Part shown: piece after piece, positions 55,300 to 64,000 of the stretch
Layout: every line of letters starts with the position of its first letter
How positions within the stretch are numbered: the first letter of the stretch is position 1
NCBI RefSeq assembly: GCF_019112545.1
Contig: NW_025064945.1
Span: 114,876 to 178,875 of the forward strand
Source: Guyanagaster necrorhizus
Taxonomy: Eukaryota > Basidiomycota > Agaricomycetes > Agaricales > Physalacriaceae
DNA length: 64,000 nucleotides
Direction: 5' to 3'
Translations under genes and position numbers: made by a program
Notes under the pieces: generated by a model
The model's database searches: none
What the model was told of the DNA's origin: nothing
The model's input: only the letters and a program-made list of their open reading frames with translations

Positions 55300-55960
55300 A
55301 TAGACGTGTTTCTAGGATAGGAATAGCGGCTGTTACTTGTAACATGCGGTAGTTATCTGTGATCTGCGAAGCTGTAGCATATGATAAGTGAATAAGTGAA
55401 ATCCTCGAAGTACCTAGTACTGAATAGCCAATTCAAGCAAGTCTTGATGATCCCATGGATGGCATTTATTCCTAAAATTGATCGGTCTAGCCTTCATCTG
55501 GTCAACGAAGCATCCTACTGCTTTCTCAGTGCGTTTATACGAGGACGAGCTGTTCTATTGCCGAGAAATCGAAGGATGTGGGAACTAGGCGCTTGTCAGA
55601 GTTTGCCTGTCGATTGACGACCACAGTTGGCCGCGAGGTGGTGTGAAAGTGTAAGTGGCCCCAAGGCACACTAAGCCAATCTTATCGAGGGTAAATTGGT
55701 GTTTGATATTGAAAGTCAAGTAGCGAAATTGTCGGATTTTCACGTCTCGGCTAGCTCCGCTGTGAACATCCACGTTCAGTTAAGATATCCACGCTTTCAG
55801 GCTGATGTGTCGGGCATGTATTTCATGCCCTCATCGGGGAAACGCTGGTTCTCGTAAACCGGAATCTTGGTCACCATTTTTTCCTAAACGGTCTTGGACA
55901 ACATCCTTGGTGGCAAGTGTTTTATCTGTATGTTGTATATATCTGAACCACGGTAAACAT
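55300..55960. repeat. Block R3: second, partial copy of R-type sequence
   Basis: 55,303-55,400 (plus) resembles the inverted 53,110-53,000 sequence (shared GGATAGGAATAGC.GCTGTTAC). The reverse complement of 55,950-55,800 resembles 52,510-52,620 (AAGATTCCGGTTTA and GCGTTTCCCCGAT against GCGCTTCCCCGAT). So part of R is present twice within 4 kb in the CpG-rich region. The minus strand at 55,773-55,585 holds a 62-codon open frame, MDVHSGASRDVKIRQFRYL and onward, with no known domain. Confidence 0.55.
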
Positions 55961-58900
55961 CAGATCTAAATGGACGCAAGATGTACCTGTGATATGTAAG
56001 CCATCGGAGCTTAATCCACCAAAGATACGGGTAATACGCGATAGCCTTTCGGACCATTAACCTTCCGAAGCCATCAGTTGCACATCAGAGCAACGTCAGA
56101 AGACACCACCAATTCAAATTGCGTCATTGGCTGTAGCTCCATCGGAGAATCGATCTTTTTTTTTCAGGCATGTCTCTTACGAGCAACTGCGCCACAATAA
56201 CCTAGGCCCGGTTAACGGCATTTTCCATTGCGACGGGATAATCCGATATGTACTGATACTACCTATCTTTAACAAAGATGTTTTTTTTTTCATCTTCACT
56301 TCGGCTCTTCCCGACGGTTGGCCGTCTGCCCATTCTACCAGGCTTTAGTCATATTGCTACTAATATTGGGAAGGCACGAATAACAACCGAAAGCGTTTAT
56401 GCGCCTCAGACCAGCGACGTCATAAGCAGGAAATCGGAACCCATGAGAGCCTACATCCTACGTATATTAAAGTACGCGTACATGAGCTTAAATGCTCCAC
56501 AAATTCCTCTCTGAAAACGTTTCGAAGTGAATTTTCAGATTTCTGTGCTCTAAAGTTTGGAGAGTTGAGTTTTAAAGAACGCACACACATTGTTGCATCC
56601 ACCCCTGAGACCGTAATGATGTCAAAACTAAACGGGCTCGCTCCCGCGACTTCGTGAGCACCCCGGATTGAGGATTTGATATGCCACCATCATGTCGAAA
56701 ATGTGGTTAAGGTTAATACTAAAATGTTACGGTGTTGGTCGGGGCGAAACTACGAGATATTCTTGTGTAAATCTCGCATCATTCTTCACAGAATATCCGT
56801 TCATTGAGTTTCGTGAAGAATTTGCTGTCACTGCAAGAGCGTTTGTCAGCTTTGAAAAGACCCGGTTGGTGGAATAGCAAAAGAAGTAATATCAAAGGTT
56901 GAAATGACAAGTGGTTTACGCTGTTTTCATGAGGAAACAAGCATTTCCGGTGCGCCATTCCCCAAACACTAGATGGAAACTGTGGTGTGAATCGGTTGTT
57001 GAGGGCGACAGAAGACACCAAATGAGCCCCCACGTTACCTGCATCAGCTTTAATGTCCTTTCCATATGTACGTGAGACGTGGCCCCTATTCGTAGATGAG
57101 GAACATGAAACGACCAGTGAACTGTCGGAAATGGAACATAAGATCAAGGTCAACTGAGAAGAAATATACTCAAGATGAGAATGATTGCATTTCCAGTAAG
57201 CAATGATTGTTATGATAGTAATACTCCTCTTGGGTAAAGGAGCGTCAAGTGCCACAAGAGGTCAACAGAGACCCGTGGAACAGTGGACATTGACCCGGCC
57301 CAAGTCGCCGCAGCTTTTGATGTCCAAACTTCATCTCTCATTTTCACCGGTCTACCGTCCAGCATCTGTGCGGAAGAGGATCCCTGATTGAAAGCAGTAG
57401 AATTTCATTGAACTCCCGCGTCGCGAGCCAAATGCCTTCAGGAACAACATTTTCAGGAAACCCGGTAGCAATGAGTGAACGGTTCATTTCGTAGCGGGAT
57501 TGTATGCTCCGCTGAATCTTTCTTCAGCATAGGCGAAGCTGATCTCACTGAACAGAGGAGTCTTCATAGTGAAAATATTTACAGGGGCCAATATTTTTCT
57601 TGTTCACCAGCATGATTATCGTAATTCGACTCCACGCCAATTCATCTGACAGGAAGAAATGCGCACCTTTGTAAACCTCAAACATGGCGTCCTTGTTAAC
57701 TTTACTCTATCCAATGCAAGGATACACACTGCACATCACTGATATCTATAACTTGACCGCGATTAGGAATAACGTCACTACGGGCATCGGGAAGCCGTTG
57801 AAATTTGGAATATGTGTGTGGAGTCAATGGATAAGGTACCCGTTCTCCTGTTCGCTATCATCTAATGGCTAAAGCCTCATAAAAACAGAAGTAGGACCGC
57901 GCCCAGGACTATGGGACCAGGTCGTGCTCGTGGTAAGGTATGCTGGAAGTCCATGAAATCAACGCGCCTCCTATAGGTAAAGGTTCAAGGTCATCCTGTT
58001 TCTCATGCTGTTGCTATCTTTCATGTAAACATGAACACCGAAAATAATCCCTTTTTACCTTTTCACCATTTCGCTTAGACTGACGAAGACAACATCAGCC
58101 ACCTGCGCCCAGCAATGGCGTACTATTGCCTGAACGATGAACCACCACCAAGGATGTGAAAACAATTCCCAAGGCCAGACATCAGCTCTCATTTCTGTGC
58201 TAAGTCAATCGTGTACGCGTACCATCCAATTTGTAGCCCTTTTCTTATAATCTATGTCGACATCACTGTTGTATCTCTCGTGAAGACGGGAACGTCCAAA
58301 ATAGGTGGCGATAGAGGACCGCAGCCTTTCACCAAGGTCCTTGGGATAATTAGAGTTACTCGACCCCAAGATCACTGATATTACGTATCCTAATACACTT
58401 CACTTCCCTCGCTCCTTGAACCAAGCTATGTGCCCTCTGGATAATCACCATAACTGCCTAGTGTCAATCCCTCTGTTGTCACTTGAAGGATGATAATCGC
58501 ACATTTAACTCTCGACTCAGCTATCCTTCACCAATTGCCAAAAAAGCCGACGAGATTCCCGAAATGGATTCCGTTTCACAGTTCTGGTCTATGAAATCGT
58601 CCGTATTCCCCCACACCCTCCCGTCTTGCTCGAACCGTCTTCTTCTTGCGACCCGAGGTTTGGGTCATTTACATAGATGGTCTATTTATAATGATTATGC
58701 TTCAACCAACGGCCCGAGGACCCACGGGCCTGGACCGTAATTACACTGGCTCAGAACAGAGGTGTTTGAGTCAGTGTAACGAGCAGGATATATCAAGACC
58801 AAGCATCACGGCAGTTTGAAATGGACTCTATGAATTACGAGTCAAGAAGTGGAAGAGACTCGAAACGTTACGCAGGAAAACCCATCCCCAACGTGAAAGG

Positions 58901-58986
58901 ATCATATCCACAAATGTGAGGCTGCAGAGTCGCCAGAGCTTGGAACCTCAGGCCTCATCTCTAATTCAATAATTTTACAAACAAAA
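55961..58986. other. CpG-rich region without a recognised gene
   Basis: Only frames under 160 codons, none with domains I recognise (for example minus 57,255-56,779, plus 58,483-58,740). Because real genes here can have exons of 10-100 nt, an undetected multi-exon gene is possible. Confidence 0.35.
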
Positions 58987-60960
58987 TCACACTTGAACTT
59001 CGCAATCGAGAGTCCCTTTAAAATGGTCATCAAACAAAGGCGAATCCCGGATCTCCGAGAGCGCAATCCCCATATTCTGAAGAGAAAACACAATAAGTCA
59101 TCGAGACGATAACTAGCACTCGCACATACCATTTCTTCGGGATTACCATCAGAACTATGCGGCGCGATCCTGAGATCGGTAGAAATCGGTTGTCTGACTC
59201 CCACCGCCTTGTTCGACACATGTTTACGGCGGTGATTAAACCTAATAGCAAAGGTAAGCTCCAGTACACATCTGAAAAATATGACTTACATAGCAAGCAG
59301 CGAGTTGACATAGACTATGAGATATGTATTTGTCAGCGATTTTCACGGCGACCAAATGGATCCTACCGACGTTTAGGCAAGGCGAAGTCTATCCCAAGGA
59401 AAATCAGAGTTTTCGGCCAAGCGATGTACTATAAACACCCGTGATTCAGAGATCACGCCATGGGGGAAACAACAAACCGCGATAAGAGCAGACAGCGAGC
59501 ATGCACTACCAATCTCATCAACATCGAACAACACAGAATAGACGTACCCTGACCTCGTAGCCAACCCCGAAACAAGAACGAGCCGCATAAGACGGAGAAG
59601 CACACCTGCCGTTCTAATACCCTGTATATCAACCAGAACCACACATCCCGCAAAGAAAACAACATACGAAGTGAACTTCGTACCCTCCCTGCTCTTGTGT
59701 AGGTAATAACACATCATCAGGGCTATGATGAAATCCGTCGCAGCGATCGTGGAGAAGATGGTGTATATCGATCTCTGGTGTGAATATTGAGCATTATACG
59801 AGTTGTGTGGTAAAGACGAACCCTGATGTTCGAAATGAAGGCAAAGCCCGGAGTGATAAAACTGTCGAACTTCAGCTTCCGGTGGTATATGCAGTAGTAA
59901 AGGGTTGTTTACATGTCGTAGGTCATGACTGCAGCATTCATGTCAGTGAACGGAGCAAGAGACTGAGTGAGAGTGCGATGCCTTACATATTCCAGCACCT
60001 GGGAGGCGCGTAGTACAATCAGGAAAAATAGTCGAAACGAGAAATGAGATTGTATTACCAAGCGACGCTGCCACAGTGAGAAACTGTCCAAGGGTAAGGA
60101 TGCGCAGGTGATTGAGTTATTTCGGCAACATACTTACCACGAACCATGGAAGAAATTTATGGAAAAGCCGCCCAACTAATAATAAGTTAAGCCTTGTTTT
60201 CTACTACCAGTATTCATCACGCGAAATACACACGTTTCCACAATCGAATGGCATATAACCTAGGGGTCAGAAAAGTAAGAGTTCTACCACTGCATAACAA
60301 TGAAATGGCTCGTACCCTTGGACGTAGACGACGATTCCCACCTGCGAGGAAAACCATTGAGATTTGAACAATTTTCAATGTATCATGCCAACCCACATTT
60401 ACGGCCAATTGCAGCTGAACACGAAAGCTAGCGTTGAAGCTTTATGTTCGAAACCCAAAGTAAATCCGTACCTTCATGCTCCTGCCAGTTTTGTGATGAG
60501 TGAGAAGGATAGTCGTACTTCCACTACAAGATAACGTACCACGTATTATTTTCCATCACAGCGGCGAAATCGCCATATATATTAATCAGATAGAAGTACA
60601 GCGCATGGCTGCTTAAAGCGACATGAAGAAGATCTAGGACCCTTTTGGCAGTAATAAATCTCCACCATCCATTCGGATAGTCATGAATGAGCGGACCAAA
60701 GCAGTACCACCTGTACCATTAGCCTCAGCTTAATTCCAATGCTGAAAGAACTTGAACGTACAGAATATCGATAGAGCCACCAGTCATTTGGGTAATCCTT
60801 GTAATATATGACCACTTGTAGATTTGTTATACCGAATAAACTATCAAACCAATTAAAAGACATTTTCGCAAGTAAGGAAGGTCGCTTACACGGCGGCTAT
60901 GATAGCGCCAACGTAGAGGGCGCCAAGAATGTCCTGGGTTGTTGGAGGAGCCGAAGACAT
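58987..60960 (-). CDS. DUF6534-family multi-pass membrane protein, 20 exons
   Basis: Predicted integral membrane protein of unknown function, of a family expanded in Agaricomycetes. I reconstruct 20 exons by aligning family motifs with GT...AG boundaries: 60960-60890, 60840-60762, 60710-60697, 60641-60540, 60481-60472, 60414-60397, 60341-60316, 60259-60234, 60175-60138, 60083-60059, 59998-59987, 59928-59913, 59861-59822, 59774-59684, 59605-59554, 59505-59478, 59428-59371, 59314-59290, 59241-59130, 59076-58987. Together they give 933 nt, 310 residues and a TGA stop, with no internal stop. Key blocks: LFGITNLQVVIYYKDYPNDWW, VLDLLHVALSSHALYFYLI, MKLQLAVN, VQGLYAIRLWKLGR, TIAATDFIIALMMCYYLHKSR, LMRLVLVSGLATSACSL, TLIFLGIDFALPKLYVNSLLA. 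About seven hydrophobic segments precede a polar C-terminal tail. Introns are 47-78 nt. Individual microexon borders are less certain than the whole. Confidence 0.82.
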
Positions 60961-61136
60961 TGCGTGTGGAGGAAGCTTGGTGTCTCAGTACTGCGATTCG
61001 AGTTCCAAAGTTGGCATTCCACATACCTCAAGAGTAAGACGACCAGAAGTAAGTATAGTGACGACATAGGAAGCATCCTGCCTTTATTAGATGAAGTAAG
61101 CTGTGAGAACCCGTCAAGTTCGGCAAACGATACATG

Positions 61137-61172
61137 TATTGGGGAAGACATGCATATTGGGGAAGACATGCA
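61137..61172. repeat. 18-bp direct tandem repeat, two units
   Basis: TATTGGGGAAGACATGCA occurs twice in a row (61,137-61,154 and 61,155-61,172), upstream of the DUF6534 gene start. Confidence 0.85.
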
Positions 61173-62340
61173 GTGCTTTACCGAGGTAAGACAAAGGAAG
61201 AGATTCTAGACCAGTAAACCGGGCCGACTTCCTACATTTTACATCAATGCTTCATTGTAGGGGATGATTCACCGTTAGAAACATGCCTGCCATTGTACAA
61301 AATGAACAGCTTCGTGTAACCCGGTCTGGTGCTTCTATGTGATAGGATCTGATGCACGACTGACTTACTCCTGCAAGTACCGTACCATGTATGCAATGCC
61401 GATTCAGTGTAGTCTGTCTGGACTTGTGCTTGCATTCGATTTTTTGATTTGCCGACTGGGGAGTGGTAGAAAAGGGTAGTAGCGGAGCGATGATACGGTT
61501 ACAGTTGTGGTCCGGATTTGACAGCAGCTGGGCCTATCTTTTTCTCTGATCTGCAGCATAATGCCGTGAAGCACGGCATTAGGCTTGATGCAGGTGCCGG
61601 TGGGGGGACATTAATGTTTCGGCGTCTACTATCCTACGATATCCTTCCTCTATCTGGAGCGATTATATCGACTAAGGGTCTTCCTTCTAAGTCTACGTTT
61701 ATTTCGCTGCCGTAACTCACTAATTCTTCCACTGCATCCTAACATCTTCCACTTGCAATATGATCTCATTTCCTTCTGACCGACTGATCATTATACCAGC
61801 TCGCCGCTCCCACTGGAGGACATGTCATCACCGAAAGCTACCATGAAAGAAGCATCGTCCTGGATAATCATCATAGAAGACTGCTGATGTTGAAGATAGT
61901 GGATTCGAAGCGGCGTCCACCGAATGCAGATAAAGCTCGGGTCGAGTTCGGAATGGGAACCTTGCGAGAGAAACGAAACACAGGCGCTAAAAGGAGATCA
62001 CAAAAGGGGAAAATCCTTGTAAAATGTGCATACCATGTGCGGCGTTTAAAGCAGAGCTTTTTAATGTGTTCCAGATGAGGCGTACAATGTCGAGTACTCT
62101 GGCGATCGACGCCTCTTAAACTCCCCAGACTGCAGTGCAGGTTGTGCCTGCAGGCCTTACAGTGTGGCGCCAGAGATGTGCTGGCTTTGCGCGCATTGAC
62201 AAGACGACTTTGCTGGCCACAGGTAGCAGATCGCTCTGAGTTGGGAGAATTAGAGGAACACAGTAGCAATTGCACGCCTCCCGTCGCCGAGTTGGATTGG
62301 ATCAGTAGATAAGAAGAAAGTCCCTTTCTCGAACGACTGT

Positions 62341-62610
62341 GGAGGCTGATACGTGTTGCCTGTAGTACGAAAATATGAATTCCGTATCGAGAGAACTTGT
62401 TGGACACGCACCGGGTCCAGGGAGCATAGGATATATCTATCTTTTTCTAGGGCGCTAAAAACGCAGACTTTGTCGAACGGACGTGAGACTGATACGCGTT
62501 GCCTACAGTACGAAAATAAGCATTGGACTTCGATGAAAACCGTAGACACGCGCCACGTCTGGATGGCATAGCATATACCCACGTTTTTCTAGCGTCCAAT
62601 GCGATAGGGC
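62341..62610. repeat. Diverged tandem duplication, about 143-bp period
   Basis: TGATACGTGTTGCCTGTAGT at 62,347 corresponds to TGATACGCGTTGCCTACAGT at 62,490. Further matches follow (TACGAAAATA; GGACACGCACC against AGACACGCGCC; TTTTTCTAG). Confidence 0.7.
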
Positions 62611-62879
62611 CCTAGCAAAGGCGCATAAACAACGTTTCGAGGACTGGCAGGCAATGATATCGCCTATATTCAAGAAACATATTTACCAGATCTTCAATGT
62701 CGATAATGGCTGTCACCTGGTTAGTGAGAGAACAGTTAAGGAGAACCCTTCAAGGAACTGAAAAATCCAGGCGCTGGGAGCTTTGGATGCGGTACGGTCC
62801 TTCTGAGATTTTAAGAGCATCTTTACCGTACTTCTACGTTGTTCATGCTAGATCCCGCGACTATCACTGGCACTGAGAC

Positions 62880-63390
62880 ACTTCTAAATCAAGGTATAAT
62901 TCATACGCTTGGACATATGTGACGATCAATTCCTTGGAGGAACGCTGATCAGATCAAACAAGATATCCAGCCTATTGACTCACGTTTAAACCCAGCTGTA
63001 CCTGAGTTCGTCCTTTGTCATAGCGATTCACGATAATCACCTTGAAGCTCCTGCACCATACCTCCTGAGAAATTTTGAGACCGAACCTTTGACAGGAAAC
63101 GCACCACACGCTATGCACCAAGGAGCCTTCTACATTTCTGAATATATCGACCAGATAGAAATACAGAGCAATGCGTAGTCAAACCGACGTGAAGAGCATC
63201 AAGGAACATATTAATTCCTCCAAGTCGCCGCGACGGGGGCATGAAAAAATGGACCAGGGTAGTGCTACCTGTCTCATGTGCTCAGCATAATGGCTGTCCT
63301 GTGTCAGAAATCTGACGTTCTGAATATCCCAGGACAAGGGATACCTGATTATCATGTTGGCGTCACGAGCTGAAGCAGAACATGGTGGTG
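62880..63390 (-). pseudogene. DUF6534 paralogue, decayed N-terminal half
   Basis: The minus strand retains pieces of exons 2-7 of the intact gene at 60.9 kb. Exon 3-like GTAGCACTACCCTG (63,269-63,256) is followed by a GTCC donor, as in the intact gene. Then come LDALHVGLTTH and, after a 1-bp insertion near 63,171 (GCATTGCTC for GCATGCTC), ALYFYLVDIFRNVEG and a W-SFK-VQLGLN series of microexons, then LIVTYVQA near 62,925-62,900. Damage: the insertion, an acceptor reading AT instead of AG before TTCCTTGAT, a donor GA instead of GT after exon 2, and deletions in exon 2. The C-terminal half is absent. Confidence 0.65.
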
Positions 63391-64000
63391 TAATCGCACA
63401 TCATATTTGTTCGCGTGATCTGGAATCCTTGTGTCTGATGTCATGGGCAATGATATAGCCTGCCGCCCCAATGGAGGTTGGGGACCAGGGTGGGTTGCGA
63501 CCGAATTCAGAGGTGGCTGTGTAATTTTTTCTCCGACCATCACGAGCATAGTGGCCGGTGAGTCGGAATAGTTTCAAGTCATCATATATGGACGTCCTCC
63601 TCTAATCATATCCACGGCATATCCTTCAGGTCCTACGACTCGAGTACATGGTCCACCATATATTCTCTGAGCAGCGGATTTCTCTGAGTCAATCTGTGCG
63701 TGCATCAAAACTGGCACTATTGGGAATACATGAATTCGTCTCAAGTAAATATAAAGTACAACGTGAAAAATCATCTCTCAGACATGACAATCAAGAGGTC
63801 TCTTTGGCGTACCATTCAATGAACGGGTATCCTGGAGCGGAATACTGATGTTCTGGAACCAACATTCTGTAAGAATTCAAAGACATGGCTACAGTAGTTT
63901 GTGTACCGTTTCTGCAATAGAGCCTCCGGAATTTCCAGGTGCAAACAGGAGGATAGTAACTCTGTAACCTGAATTTACCTCGAGTCCTCCATGCTCTGCG
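63391..64000. other. Right edge, no gene recognised
   Basis: CpG-rich sequence. Only short frames on both strands; no domain, repeat or RNA gene seen. Confidence 0.35.

Larger units (their letters stand above)
60961..62879. other. Intergenic region with tandem repeats, no gene recognised
   Basis: Holds an 18-bp perfect tandem repeat (61,137-61,172) and a diverged 143-bp duplication (62,341-62,610). Frames such as minus 62,407-61,871 (178 codons) lack domain signals and overlap the repeat, so I do not call them genes. Confidence 0.4.

Noticed and set aside
61871..62407. Minus-strand frame of 178 codons
   Set aside because: Composition resembles random sequence (Ser/Arg/Cys-rich) and it overlaps the 143-bp duplication; no homologous motif seen.

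Overview
The window looks like a transposon-swollen chromosome region of a filamentous basidiomycete, most likely an Agaricomycete. The evidence is: very short GT-AG introns (about 47-78 nt), a gene of the basidiomycete-restricted DUF6534 membrane family, F-box proteins of the large agaricomycete type, and chromodomain-bearing Ty3/Gypsy elements plus a second retroelement type with a YVDD reverse transcriptase. I cannot name the species.

The sequence alternates between two compartments. Compartment 1 (about 1-20,620 and 24,800-48,750) is almost CpG-free and consists of nested, decayed LTR retrotransposons and repeat-like blocks. Compartment 2 (about 20,620-24,800 and 48,750-64,000) has normal CpG content and holds host genes and pseudogenes. 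The edges are sharp. The mutations that decayed the elements are mostly CpG to TpG/CpA: the two LTRs of one element differ mainly by reciprocal TG-versus-CA changes, and most stops in pol are TGA where arginine is expected.

Layout. 1-5,263: 5' end of a Gypsy element (B1, minus strand) inserted into an older minus-strand retroelement (I), which also carries a solo LTR. 5,264-19,541: Gypsy stack with B2 (minus) interrupted by C (minus), C interrupted by a full-length element A (8,334-16,966, TSD GGATC), then a plus-strand remnant B3 ending in an inverted B LTR. 19,542-20,620: fragment of long repeat ED and an F-box relic. 21,060-23,057: intact flavin oxidoreductase gene. 24,920-30,446: CpG-depleted copy (R1) of an unknown block whose CpG-retaining copy (R2) is at 51,640-54,750. 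30,451-48,702: a nest in which long repeat ED (TSD TGCAT) contains Gypsy F (TSD GGAAT), which contains a second ED copy and Gypsy G (TSD ATTCC). 49,357-50,993: F-box pseudogene with four lesions. 58,987-60,960: a DUF6534 seven-pass-type membrane gene that I reconstruct as 20 tiny exons with an open 310-codon reading frame. 62,880-63,390: a broken paralogue of it.

The Gypsy elements share one plan: LTR, a short membrane-type ORF, gag with a CCHC knuckle, then protease-RT-RNase H-integrase-chromodomain in the -1 frame. None has an intact RT catalytic motif. I found no CRISPR, rRNA, tRNA or bacterial-type system. The most unusual signals are the CpG-loss compartments, the conserved ORF ahead of gag, the unknown R block, and the microexon-rich membrane gene.
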